Source: Corbicula japonica (lineage: Eukaryota; Mollusca; Bivalvia; Venerida; Cyrenidae). Taken from it: a stretch of DNA of 64,000 bases. Numbering within the stretch: the first letter of the stretch is position 1; every line of letters begins with the position of its first letter. Shown here piece after piece: positions 34,035-46,039 of the stretch. The translations under genes and the position numbers were made by a program. The notes below the pieces were generated by a model. It saw only the letters and a list, made by a program, of their open reading frames with translations. It searched no databases and was not told where the DNA came from. The stretch covers positions 744,001-808,000 of the forward strand of contig JAZAYU010000185.1 of NCBI GenBank assembly GCA_038501625.1, in the 5' to 3' direction.

Positions 34035-34276
34035 TTAACCCTTTCCTCCATAGACAAATCTTTATTGCGTGGGCAAACAGTTTAGATCCAGATCAGCCGG
34101 CACATCCATGTATTCTGATCAGGATCTAAACTGTTTGCTTTTTGATTCATTAGTTTATTTCTGACCAAAAAGCGACCAGTAAAGATCCTGATCAGACGGC
34201 ACAGATGTGCCGGCTGATCCGGATTTATACTGGTCACACATGCGTAAAAAGGCATATATATGGAGGAAAGGGTTAA
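34035..34276. mobile_element. Family A palindromic MITE, intact
   Basis: 242 bp with TTAA at both ends, CCCTTTCCTCCATAGAC and TATATGGAGGAAAGGG termini. Same length as the copy at 60781. Confidence 0.9.
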
Positions 34277-34686
34277 TGGTTTATAGCTTAATTAATATCC
34301 ACTTAACATATGCAACAGTTGCTTTATCAATTCTTTTACAAATTTCAAACTAATTTATGCAGAAAAATTTAATCAAAATGTTTAATCTAAAATATTTGTA
34401 GCAAAAAAACCAGGCATGATGATGCAATAGCATCTTACTGTTACTAAAAATAACCTTCTGTTACTAAAAATAACTTTCACAACTGGGGGAAGTTTAAGAT
34501 CACCACATCAAATAATATTTGTCTATTAAGAGCAAAAAGTCAATAGGTGCAACAAACATGTATTGTTACAGTAGCTGCTGGGTTTTTGCACTAAGTGGTT
34601 GATTTTTTTTTATAATGAATAAGAACTGCCAAAACTATCAAACTTTGACACAAGTTTGAAACTATATTATTAAATAAATGTGCAGT

Positions 34687-34782
34687 GCCCAAGATCATAA
34701 AATGACCAGTCGCCATTTCAGCCAATCAGATCCTTGAGATTTGAGACTGATCTCAAAACTTAGTTTTATGATCTTGGGCCCA
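34687..34782. repeat. Family B element with one arm deleted
   Basis: Begins gcccaagatcataaaatgac, jumping from the outer arm straight to the centre; the right arm is complete (gatccttgagatttgagact ... tcttgggc). Confidence 0.8.
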
Positions 34783-34975
34783 GGCCTAAACAATAGTTGT
34801 ATAAATGAACAGTTTCCACTAATTTATTGCAAAAATCCCACTTACGTACAGTTTGGATTTCATTTATTCTTACAAGTAATGTCATTATTTACAAAACAAA
34901 CACATATATTGCAACCATAATCACAAGCTGTAACCATCACTATGCGATAGGTAAACTAACTCTTTATAAACCTTT

Positions 34976-35150
34976 AACCCACAGATACACATTTATTGTG
35001 TGGGCCGACCGGTGTAGAACCCGGTGTAGAACCAGATCAGTGGGCACATCCATGCCATCTGATCTGGATCTAAACTTGAAGCAACTTGGTCTGAAATAAC
35101 CTAAAACTCTGAAAGTGAACAGTGTAGATCCAGATCAGACGGCAACAAAA
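34976..35150. repeat. Family A partial copy
   Basis: Left end aacccacagatacac, then a duplicated gtgtagaaccc block and a truncated right half. Confidence 0.6.
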
Positions 35151-35537
35151 ATCCCATTATTAAGGGGATGTATGCATCATTTACAATAATTCTTACTTGG
35201 TTTCAAAGAAATTTCATAAAAATGGTAACAGGACCACTAAAGTTTGAACTTGCACACATCACTTAAACCTTTCTTATAGAATGTGCATTAAAACTTGCAG
35301 TGAAATTTACATTCTTACATACATATTTTTACTAGATTTCACCATTATCATTTATGAGAAAACTCTGCTTGCATCATTTGAAAAAGTGCATGTAAATGAA
35401 GAAAAGAAAATGAGTGACAATTTAGTTAATTTCCTGCTATCCTTAACCATAAAATACTAATCAAATAATAAAGATGTTTGGTTGGAAAGGTAAGCAAATT
35501 GTTTCTCATTTAATGACAATGTAAATTGTGGATGCAC

Positions 35538-35772
35538 TTAACCTTTTACTAGATAGATGCACATTGTGTGGCAAAGAGTGTCAATCCAGATCAGACGGCA
35601 CATCTGTGCTGTGTGATCATGATCTGCATTGTTTATCTTTTGATTACTAATGTTATTTCTGACCAAGAAGTGAACAGTATAGATCCTGATCAGATGGCAT
35701 GGACGTACCAGCTGATCTGGATCAACTGTAGTTGAACATGTGTAAAAATGCATATGTGAATGAAATGGTTAA
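35538..35772. mobile_element. Family A palindromic MITE
   Basis: TTAA-CCTTTTACTAGATAG start, GTGAATGAAATGG-TTAA end. Diverged but complete. Confidence 0.8.
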
Positions 35773-35825
35773 TATTTGTGTGCATCAAATTTCATGATTT
35801 TTGGAAAAACGGCTTTTTTGTGGGG

Positions 35826-35895
35826 TCTGATCAGAATCTGCACTGTTCGCTTTTTGGTCAGAAATAACCTAATAAATCAGAATGCGAACAGTGTT
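35826..35895. repeat. Family A centre fragment
   Basis: Only the middle (tctgatcagaatctgcact ... ggtcagaaataacctaataa) remains. Confidence 0.6.
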
Positions 35896-36335
35896 AAGCC
35901 AATCGGAAACTCAAACATGCATTACATTCTCACTCCTAAGAGAACATCTTTAGATTTGAAAAGTAAATGATGTATAGTGTAACCGAACAAAGAAACCCCT
36001 TTACCATTTAAATATTCAATATACTGTATACCAACATCGGCCCTCATCTATAAACAGCATAATAATCCCACATTAAATGTTGATCAAATACAACAAATCA
36101 CTAATGAACAGTTACAAAAGTAGGTTATCAATTGTTTTTCTTCGTTCAAAAAGGTCAAATAAAAATTTTGAAATATTCAACTCCCATTTGAAATAACATA
36201 AATTTGTTTTTATTATATTTTTTTGTGAAAATCAGCACCACTTTTTTTCCATAAAAAAATGCTTCCTAATACCTTTTCAGACTTTTTACTTTGAAATAAA
36301 CGCCTACAGAATCAGATAATATCGCAAGTCTCCTA

Positions 36336-39300
36336 TCATATCTTGTGTACACTGATCTTGATTGGAAGTGACGCGAGATGACCCTGGTCTTGTGGGTATG
36401 ATGGTTTTAAGCCCTGAGCAAGCATCTCCGCTATGATTTCTTGGTCTCCATTTATGCTTAGCTTCTGAAAAAAGAAAAGTCAATAATTAAGCTTTAACCA
36501 TCTACTCTATAGTCTTGAACCCTTTCCTCCATATATATGCGTTTTTACGCATTTGCGACCAGTGTAGATCCTGATCAGCCGACATCTGTGCCATCTGATC
36601 AGGATCTGCACTGGTCTCATTTTGATCAGAAATAACTTAACAAATCAAAAAGATCTGGATACACACTGTTCACCCACGCAATAAAGGTGTTAATGGACGG
36701 CTTTGTCAATTTTATATCTGATGCAAATACACCAGGTCTTACTAAAAAGATTACTTAAAACAAAAGCCAAGGCGGTAACAGATTAGAAACCAGTGCTTTT
36801 GACAAGGGAGGTAATAGGGCACTTAGTGAAGATTCACTGTTCAGAATTTATGTCAACCATTTCAAAACTTCTCTGATATTCAATTATAACTTAGATTACA
36901 AGAGTGGTAGGTGGTAACAAAACAGTGGCTCTGAGAAGACTTGACAAGCCAACCATACTAAAACTAGTCATTTAATAGTAACTGAGATTACAAGGGAGGT
37001 AAGTGGTTACAAACCTGCCACTATGAGAAGATTCTATGTTCAGGGGAGGTAACAGCAGCTGATAAGCACAGCCAGATCATGAAAAAAGCACATAAACCTA
37101 TGGCTTTGGTTAATTATTAGAAACTGAGATTACAAAGAAGGTAAGTGAATACAAACCTGTGGCTCTGAGAATACTCTATGTTCAGGGGAGGTAACAGCCG
37201 CTGATAAGCACAACCAGATCATCACAATTGCACACATCAACAGAAGCCAGCTCAACAGCAGTCGAGGCATACCAGTCTTCCTTGCTACACATGACAGCCA
37301 ATCAGCATGGTCCTCATTACCATAGTAACCTTCCCCTTTGGGGTCAAGATCACGCACAGAGAGGCCAAGAAGGTCTTCATCATTACGTGGTGCATTTTTC
37401 AGGAACGGTGTTGCGGAGTTGTCCATTGGTTCAATATTAGTCTCCACATAGCTGGCAGTATTGTAATCTAAAAAAAAATATCATAACCATAGTAACTGTT
37501 AAATGCTTTTTATACCATTCATATTTGATTGTGTTTCTTGTCTGGGTATTAACTTAGCAGTTCACAAGCTGCCTAATGGAAAGTACATTCTTGAAACAGA
37601 CTGCAGCATCAAAAACAATAGATCTGAACATCTGGTTGTGTATAAATTAACTAAATGAAAGTGCTTGTCTGACCTATATGCAACATAAGTCAATGGTAAC
37701 ACTAGCTCAGAGAATGTAACTTCAATTTGCCCATGGTTTTTTATCAAGTTTTTATAACCTGAAAAAGTTTTATCTCTTGCCAGTTATCACAACACTTGGA
37801 AAATCGTTTTGTGTTTCATTGACTTCATGTATAATAAATCCATAAATAAATCCAGTAATTTCAATGGATGTTTAACCCTTTCTTACAACAAATGTGCAGG
37901 CTGATCTGGATCTATATTGTTCGCCTAAGTGATAAAGGATCTATACTGTTCACCTAAGTGATAAAATTGTGTCTTAACCCTTTCCTTAACATATACGCAT
38001 TTTTACGCGTGTGCGACCAGTGTAGATCCAGATCAGCCAGCACATCCGTGCAGTCTTATCTGGATCTGCAATGGTTGCATTTTGGTCAGAAATAACCTAA
38101 TTAATTAAACAACAAACAGTTTAGATTCTGATCAGACAGCACAGATGTGCCGGCTGATCTGGATCTAAACTGTTCGCCCTAGCAATACAGGTGTCTCTTT
38201 TCAGGAAAGGGTTAAGGGTTAAACCTATACTTGTGAGGATTTTCCAGCTGGTCCTGATCTACACTGTTTACACTTGCATTAAAAGTCAAATGAATAAAGT
38301 AAAGATTTAAACATGTACTCACCACTATCACTTGGCCCATCAACAATTCCTAAATCATACACCTTGAACTGTTTTGGTGATTTGACAATAACAACGCTTC
38401 CGTCACTGTCCCTCATGTACATAGTCCAGCTGACGGAAGCCTGACTCATGATATTGTTGAACACATTACTGTACCACTGATGCATGTATGATACAGGGTT
38501 CACCAGATGTATATGCTGCTCCCAGGGATCATCCTGTAAACAGACAACACACTACTGTACCACTGATGCAATGTATGATACAGGGTTCACCAGATGTATA
38601 TGCTGCTCCCAGGGATAATCCTGTAAACAAACAACACATCACTGTACCACTGATGCATGTATGATACAGGGTTCACCAGATGTATATGCTGCTCCCAGGG
38701 ATCATCCTGTAAACAAACAACACATTACTGTACCACTGATGCATGTATGATACCGGGTTCACCGGATGTATATGCTGCTCCCAGGGATCATCCTGTAAAC
38801 AAACAACACATTACTGTACCACTGATGCATGTATGATACCGGGTTCACCAGATGTATATGCTGCTCCAAGGGATCATCCTGTAAACAAACAACTTGTGGG
38901 GTTAAGTCAAAAAGTTCTATCTTCTTCTTAACTTAATTTCATTATAGAACCTTTTCTGCTTTCACAGCTTTAAGTACAATATATTTGTGCCAACTGATCA
39001 AGATCTTCACAGTAAACTGTTTGGTCAGAAATAACCTAATGAATCTAAAAGCAAGAAATGTAGATCCTGATCTGACTTGAAAGATGCGCTGGCTGATCTG
39101 GATCTATACTAGAGACACATGGCCGTCTAGAAAATGGTTAACCCTTTCCTCCATATAAACGCATTTTCACGCATGTGTGACCAGTGTAGATCCAGATCAG
39201 CCAGCTCAGCTGTGCCATCTGATCAGGATCTGCACTGGTCGATTTTTGGTGAGAAATAACCTAATAAATCAAATAGCGAACAGTGCAGATCCTGATCAGA

Positions 39301-42300
39301 CAGCATGGATGTGCCAGCTGATCTGGATCTACACTGTTCGCCCATGCCTAGGTGTGTATATGGAGGAAAGGGTTCAACATGCCATCAAGTTACCTTGAGC
39401 AAGTTTTCTATAGCAAAGGGCTTCTGGCTCTTACATCCCAGCTTGCACGCCTCCAACTCATCAGAATTCGGATACGCTTCCTTACATGCTACAAAATAAA
39501 GAAGTTGACACAATCCCTAACTGTACAAGGTTTACAAGGTAAAATCCTATACAGGGCTCTCACTAGAGGGAGACTTGGGAGAAGTGGTCTCCCAAAAGCG
39601 ACCAGACTTCTCCATAGCTTGAGCTATGGGAGAAGTTATTTTGTATAGAATACTGTTCAATCATTTTATTTCGCGGTGGTTTATTTTTCGCCTATTTCGC
39701 GCTACTGCAAGACCGCGAAATTTAACCCCAGCAAAATTAAACCATGTAACAGTGTTACTTTATAGGAAAACACAGTTGCGCGAATTCATGTCCCAACGAA
39801 TTTGTTATTTACCGGTTTTGCGCTAAATTTCGTCCCCGCGAAATTAAATGATACTACAGTATATAAGGAAAGAATGCTGTTGACTGCAAACCTCCTTAAT
39901 TCAGTAAAATTATGTAAAACTTCTCCCTGATTTGCAAGTCTAGTGAGAGCCCTGCAATATATTAACAAACACTTATTAAGATAAACCCATCAACTTTACC
40001 ATGTTTAACAAGGCTGCAAGTTTTCAATCAATCAAAAACTGTAGTCTGGCTGAAAACTGATACTACGAGTTTTGATTTCAATTAGATATTGACCCATCTT
40101 GCCATCTACGTAAACATCTGTTGCACTGCAACACTTAACAAGACGCTGATCACGTTTTATGTAATGGGAAAACTGCAAGAACTGCCGCTCCAATCTGAAG
40201 ACACAGCGTTCTGCTTCCCATGCAATAAAGGTGTATCTATGGAGGAAAGGGCTAAATGAAATCTAAGTTTCCTAGGTCCGCCAGACAGACCTGTATGTCT
40301 GTTTGCCAAGACTTGTCAACCTGATCAGAATCGGTGTTCCTTGTCCTGCCAGTCTGATAACTTCTATGTTTCATAGGCAAGTATGATCAGTGTCTAAGTT
40401 TTTTAAGTCTGTCTGGTTAAGAAAGCCAACTGGTTCTGTGTTAAACAAGCATGTTTATCTGATAAGGTTCTATGTTTCTTTGCATTGTTGATTCCCTTCC
40501 AGGCTTCCCCTCAGAGAATTTCTTTAGTCATGCAGTTTTCCCCCAAAAGGTTACTTTACATCAAGTTTTTTCATTCCCCTTTCTACATTGTAACAAGAGA
40601 AGAAATCATGATATTTTCCCCAAAGTTATAGGGCAATGGCCCCTTCCCCAGGCAGTAAGGACTGCCTTGCTCTGCCAAGGCCCATTCTCATCAGGTTCTG
40701 TAACATGTAATGATGTATTCAGAACAAACAGATTTTTTACTGTTTCTTTTTTCATGTATATTGTATTTAAAAGATATACTTACAAGCAAACCGTAAAGTG
40801 TAAAATCTACTTACATGACTGACATACTTGTGTAGTTTGATTCATGTCATCATAGATGAATTCCATCATGGAAAATAACCTGCATCCTCGATTGCAGCAT
40901 TCCTCACTGTTACTCTAAAAGTAAAATGCATAGAATAGTGAAAAAAATTTCAATGACCCAAAGACTCAAAAGACCACTGGTTTTTTATGTAAGTCCTGGT
41001 TTTATGCTACTCACCTCCTCCAAACTGCAAACTACTTGTCAGTAGTGCCAGTTACCTTTGATTCGAGCACATATCCTAATACATATTGATTACCGGACCC
41101 CTAAATAGCTATGTTTGCGTTATCGCTTACCAAAATCGCCAATTGGCGATAAAAAATACCAGCTGGCGATGATTTTCTTACAAATCAATGAATCTGGCGA
41201 TAAAAAATGCGGGCGTAATATTTTCGCACGAATACTGATCAATTTCCCGCCACGTGTCACCGACATACACCAAATTACCCCAATACCCCAAGATGCCTGA
41301 TATTTCCATAAGTGTAGGTGGTGTCCAAAAGCTCTTGTCCACTTTACAGATTGGCAAAGCTTGCGGCCCAGACGACCTTAAACCTATAGTTCTAAAAAAT
41401 TTAAGTGTACAAATTGCCCCTTTGGTCACCAAGCTCTTTCAAAAGTCATTAGATACAGGCACCATCCCTTCCGACTGGACCAAGGCGAATGTCACTCCCC
41501 TCTTTAAGAAAGGGGATAAAAGTAACCCCGCAAACTATAGGCCAATATCCTTGACATGTGTTCTTTGCAAATTAATGGAACACATTGTCACCTCAAACAT
41601 CACTAAACATTTCCAGGTCAATAGTATTCTTTATCACCTTCAGCATGGTTTTAGGTCCAAAATGTCATGTGAAACTCAACTTTTAGGGCTTGTCGAGGAC
41701 CTATCCCGAAATTTAATCCAAGGTCACCAAACAGATCTAATTCTCTAAGACTTCTCTAAGGCATTCGATAAGGTCAACCACCTCAAGCTGTTATACAAAC
41801 TCCATCAACATGGCATTCAAAACAACACTCTTCAATGGGTCAAATCATTTCTTATTGGTCGTCGTCAGTCTGTCTTGGTCAATGGTGAAAAGTCAGATGA
41901 GGTACCTGTCACCTCAGGAGTCCCTCAGGGTTCTGTTCTTGGCCCTCTGCTCTTCTTGCTCTACATAAATGACCTGCCTGAAAATATTATCTCACAGGTC
42001 CGGTTATTTGCAGACGACACAGCTGTATACATCACGGTCAAAAATGATTCAGACCAGACCTTGCAAGAAGATCTAAACAGGTTACAAAAATGGGAACACA
42101 CTTGGGACATGGAATTCAATCCCTCCAAGTGCACGGTTATAAATATCACAAGATCAAAGCACCCTCACAAAACAAATTATACATTGCATGGTCAAACCCT
42201 AGCCACAGTCAGTGATGCCAAATACCTTGGTGTTTGCATCACTTCTGACCTTAGCTGGAACAAACACATAAATCAGGTCACCACAACAGCTAACCAAACA

Positions 42301-43071
42301 CTAAATTTTATCAAACGGAACATTCCCACTAAACATCAAAACATCAGGCAGTTCGCTTACAAAACCCTTGTCCGACCACAACTTGAGTACTGTAGCTCAG
42401 TGTGGAGTCCCCATACACAACAAAACATCCATAAGATCGAAATGGTTCAGCGCAGGGCCGCTCGATGGGTCACCAGTGATTACTCACATTATAGCAGTGT
42501 CACAAGCATGCTAGAAAAGCTGGGGTGGCGTTCCCTTGGTAACAGAAGGTGTGATTCCAGACTACTTATGTTCTTTAAAATCGTCCATGGACTGGTTGCT
42601 GTTCCAATGCCTCAGTATGTTTTTCCCACTACTCGTCTCACTAGACACATGCATCCCCTCTCTTTTAGGCAAATCCAAACTCCTTGTAATTACTATAAAT
42701 GTTCATTCTACCCTGCCACTATTGTACTGTGGAATTCTTTGCCAGCAAATGTTGCACAGGCACCCACCCTGGACCAGTTTAGGCAGGGGGTAACTAAACT
42801 GTGCCATAATTTCTAAGCGACTATGCTGTTTTTACTCTTTTAACTGTAAATCTAGTCTTTTAACTAACACTATCAGCTTTAATTCAGAACTCTCACAAAT
42901 ACATTATGTATTACTTTTTTTCTCCTGTACATTTCTTCTTTTAATATTTCTTGTACAGACGCGCACCTGCATAAAATGCTAAACAATAGTGTCATGCAGT
43001 ATTTATAGATAGATAGATAGTTATAACAATCATTACTTACCCCCTGCAGCGGATAAACAATCTGGTACACT
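36336..43071 (-). CDS. TMEM59: Transmembrane protein 59 (TMEM59), lacking first exon
   Basis: TMEM59 is a single-pass Golgi/endosomal protein; in mammals it affects glycoprotein maturation, autophagy (ATG16L1) and Wnt receptor clustering. Exons on the - strand: about 43071-43041 (YQIVYPLQG), 40914-40815, 39488-39394, 38533-38323, 37467-37157 and 36464-36336; phases fit and the stop is TGA at 36336. The luminal part has the family's Cys pattern (ECCNRGCRLFSMMEF, VCQSSCKEAYP, ACKLGCKSQKPFA). The 37467 exon holds a membrane segment of about 23 residues (LLLSWLLLMCAIVMIWLCLS). The tail keeps KLSINGDQEI, as KLSIYGDLEF in human. The 43041 exon is less certain because its acceptor (tag before AAAGTG) lacks a good pyrimidine tract. 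The signal-peptide exon was not found. A LINE sits in the intron between 40915 and 43040. Confidence 0.87.
36515..36693. repeat. Family A copy, internally deleted
   Basis: Left end gaaccctttcctccatatat; right end ataaaggtg-TTAA. About 50 bp from the last TMEM59 exon, inside its last intron. Confidence 0.75.
36700..37156. repeat. TMEM59 intron with a ~110-bp internal duplication
   Basis: Intron sequence. Repeated segments share aactgagattacaa, ggaggtaagtg and ctgagaagattc...atgttcaggggaggtaacag; the last occurrence overlaps the 3' end of the exon (37157-37230), so part of the exon has been copied into the intron. Confidence 0.6.
37974..38215. mobile_element. Family A palindromic MITE, intact
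   Basis: TTAA-CCCTTTCCTTAACATATACG start, TTCAGGAAAGGG-TTAA end, 242 bp. A second right-half fragment precedes it (37890-37970). TMEM59 intron. Confidence 0.88.
38447..38890 (-). repeat. 86-bp tandem array copying a TMEM59 splice acceptor
   Basis: Five units; the first is the real exon start (acceptor at 38534) and four more lie upstream in the intron. On the - strand each unit has tttgtttacag, then GATGATCCCTGGGAGCAGCA and about 60 nt of exon sequence, then returns to intron. Units vary at a few bases. Confidence 0.88.
38990..39120. repeat. Family A partial copy
   Basis: Centre ggtcagaaataacctaatga and right half (gctggctgatctggatctat), without terminal TTAA. Confidence 0.6.
39138..39376. 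mobile_element. Family A palindromic MITE next to a TMEM59 donor
   Basis: TTAA-CCCTTTCCTCCATATAAAC start; right end GGAGGAAAGGG followed by ttcaa. Only 17 bp from the splice donor at 39393, so the intron start of TMEM59 is squeezed between exon and element. Confidence 0.88.
39552..39954. mobile_element. hAT-like element with nested MITE
   Basis: Ends CAGGGCTCTCACTAGA and TCTAGTGAGAGCCCTG. A second element with tatttcgcggtgg / ccgcgaaattaaatgatac arms lies inside at about 39656-39861. No exact 8-bp target duplication seen. TMEM59 intron. Confidence 0.78.
40205..40256. repeat. Family A right-end fragment
   Basis: Only catgcaataaaggtgtatct and atggaggaaagggctaa survive. Confidence 0.6.
41245..43021 (+). 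mobile_element. Non-LTR retrotransposon (CR1/Jockey group), 5'-truncated
   Basis: An open frame from 41254 to 42816 in a single frame, broken only by TAA at 41746, encodes a reverse transcriptase: ACGPDDLKP, FKKGDKSNPANYRPISL, DFSKAFDKVNH, SGVPQGSVLGPLLFLLYIND, and the catalytic FADD in RLFADDTAVY, followed by the C-terminal thumb. The N-terminal endonuclease is absent. The 3' end is a short UTR and an (ATAG)n tail at 43005-43021. The stop makes this copy non-functional as a full ORF. Inserted in a TMEM59 intron, antisense to the gene. Confidence 0.9.
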
Positions 43072-43413
43072 TTCTACCACATTCATGTCATAATCTTGTT
43101 AATTAGGACCCCTGATAAGCGGTTTTATTATTCATTCTATGCTTGAGGCAGACATGTTTGTTTACGTAATGGGATTTGTCTAAAACAATTAAAAATGTCA
43201 CAGTCGTCGACCAATCGAGTCAAGCAGACGATGCAAGGGTGGAGTAAAAAGATCGATAAATATGAATGATGATTGACGACGGCAAATAATTTAACTACCC
43301 AAAAAAACTTCAAATCGGAACAGTCGGAGACAAATTAAAACGTAATTATAATCAATCAGTGGATTTTTAAATACAACTTTAGCTTTTTTCTAATAGATGG
43401 ACAGATGTAAATC

Positions 43414-43756
43414 CAGGGCTTTTTTTCACCATTTTGGGAATATGACCCATACCCCTGGAATTGGGAAATTTATCGTGGTTTTGCCAGAAATTAGTAATTT
43501 TTTTAGCATCATTGGGGAATAACAAGTGTTACTGTTATCTGCTGTTTTTTTAATCATTGCCATCCATATTTAATATTGTCAATAATTCCTGGCTTAAAGA
43601 GCAAAAGATGCAGTGCTGATGCTGTTGTTTTTCATCAGAAATGTTTCTTTTGATTCAATTGGGAATTTTTCTTCTCAAATTGGGAAAAAAGTATATGTTT
43701 TGCCATTGGGAACATGACCGAATAACGGCTATAAAATCAACTGAAAAAAAGCCCTG
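43414..43756. mobile_element. 343-bp MITE with CAGGGCTTTTTTTCA ends
   Basis: Terminal repeats CAGGGCTTTTTTTCA / TGAAAAAAAGCCCTG, with AAATC directly repeated on both flanks. The interior has facing gggaatatgacc / gggaacatgacc motifs. Confidence 0.85.
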
Positions 43757-43992
43757 AAATCGGCGGGAAAATCGGTCTGGAGTATCGAAATTGCAGTGTA
43801 TTTGTAAAGATAAATATTTTCTTAAGTCATTATCCAATAAGCTTACAATTCTAAGTACTTTGTACTTTTAAATACTAGGGCATTATATTTTATGTTATTA
43901 GCCTTGTTCAAGCATACTATTCATGATTGTTGTCTTTAATTTCAGCAAGGCATTCAGTCTTTGGAAGCATAAGAAAAAAAGGAGAATCAATC

Positions 43993-45939
43993 CATACCTG
44001 CCATATTTCTGGAAAGCATTCCAGGGGATTTGGTTCAAAATTCCAGGGGATTCCAATATAATTCCAGGGGATTTTTTTTAACGTGGCTAATCAAGTGGAA
44101 TTTACTAGAAACTAAACTAAGATGCAATATTAAATATATTTATCCTCATTTATTTAAACAATATATAAAATTTTTTTACTGTTTTTTTTGTAACATGTTT
44201 TTTGAGAATCTGCAGTCAAACCAGACCAGGAGTCAGTCTGGATCATTCAAAGTATGCTAAGGGGGTTTGTTTAGGAAAGTCTTTGTGTATTTACATTATA
44301 ATTTCTATTTTCTGTTCAAAATCCCCATGAAAATTAAATATTGCTGCCCAAAAATTGTGTTCGAGCAACACTACTGAAGTCCATCTGGATCCGTCCCTGA
44401 ATATATCAAATGTTGCAGCTTGGCTATTATATTTTTATTCCAAGGATGCAAGAATCAGCTTGACAGGTCATTTCTTCCTACTTTGTAATTAAAAAAAATA
44501 TTTGCAAACGTGTCAAAACGTTGGTCAAAAGACGGATAATTTGTATCCAAAAGTGTCCCATTATCCGGATAAACACATATTTTGGACATCATGAACATAC
44601 CTGTGAACCTTTATTCGTGCTTAGGAGGGAGATTGACTCCAAAAAAGTGGGAGATCAGGGTTAAAAAGTGGGAGATTTTATGGAGCGTTGTTTTATGGTA
44701 AACTGTGGAACATTTTTAGCTCTGGATAGTGAGAATATATCAAATTTACTCTTGTTTTTCTTGTCAGATATACTTTTATTCTAAGACCTCTAGTTTACAA
44801 ACACTACTAAACATAAATAAAATATTTTTTAATAAATAAATAATTTATTTGTCATAGAGAATCGACAGCCAAAAGGTTAAACAATCACTATCTTACTCAG
44901 GATTGGACGGAAGATTTCCAGGAAAGGGGTTGTTTGTGTCAGTCATATGATGATTTCATACATTCTGGCCCAAGAAGTGGTGTCAATCAACCCCACTGTA
45001 CCCCCTCTAGATCCACCCTTGTTATTTGTCATATCAAACAGTCTATTCGTTAGTGACCATTACAGTTAAACATCTTCAATAGCTTTAACAGTTTATTTGT
45101 AAAGTACACACGCTTTCTTAGTAGCACTTTGAAATTTATCACGAGCATCAAACTAAAGTGCATGTGGTGTCTTTGATGTCCACCAGTACCCTAATGCTAA
45201 TGACCAACTTGGTAATTTCATTTGCACAGGTAAGGTGAGAAAATCAATAATTGTTATCAAAACATCAACCTGTCTGAAGTTTAAGGCCATGCATGACATT
45301 TGATTGACTGGTAATCCATTTATGACTTCCTGTCATTCAAAAAGGCGCCAAAATATTGTAAACCAGTCTAATTTGTACTCACATGATGAAAGCATGATCG
45401 TAAATTTGTTTTAATGGGGAGATTTCGTAAATGTTACATGGAAATGTCAAAAGTCGGGAGAAATAGCATAATATGCGGGAGGGAGGCAGGAGATTGGACT
45501 TAAAAATCGGGAGTCTCCCGCCTAAGTCGGAAGGGTTCACAGGTATGCATGAAAAAACCTTCAATCCTTAAAGAAGTCCTCTAATTGTACATAAAACAGA
45601 TGGTATACCTTGTGATTTCATTCACACCTATGCAAACAATCAATTATCCAATAAACAATCCTGTTAAGTGTCAATTCTCACTAAATAATCGATAATCCTC
45701 TTGGTGACACTAATTAGACGAATTCGGAACGTTTTGACACAACCGTTAGGAGTCCGAGATACGTATCGGTGTATTCGGCGTTTAGACAAATGTCTGGTGA
45801 GAGCGACAAAAAATGCATTTTTATACCGTTTTTCTTAACTTTTGTTAATTCCGGGGGATTTTCGTCTCCCGCCGGAGGGCCAGGGGATGGCTCTAAATTC
45901 CAGGGGATTTTTCCCCCCACCGGGGGATATGGCGGTATG
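43993..45939. mobile_element. Outer TIR element, CATACCTGCCATAT ends
   Basis: Left end CATACCTGCCATAT, right end ATATGGCGGTATG, flanked by an exact 6-bp duplication TCAATC (43987-43992 and 45940-45945). The interior has several ttccaggggatt repeats and no ORF. A second element is nested at 44596. Confidence 0.85.
44596..45547. mobile_element. Nested TIR element, CATACCTGTGAACC ends
   Basis: 952 bp; ends CATACCTGTGAACC and GGTTCACAGGTATG, flanked by exact CATGAA duplications (44590-44595, 45548-45553). Subterminal gtgggagat / atcgggagtctcccg blocks also face each other. No ORF; non-autonomous. Confidence 0.88.
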
Positions 45940-46039
45940 TCAATCAATTCTTTAAGTGTAAATAGCAGAAATCACAGTAATTACAGAAATAAACATTAAC
46001 AGTATCATTAAATTATACAGTGCAGTAAATTGCTATTGA

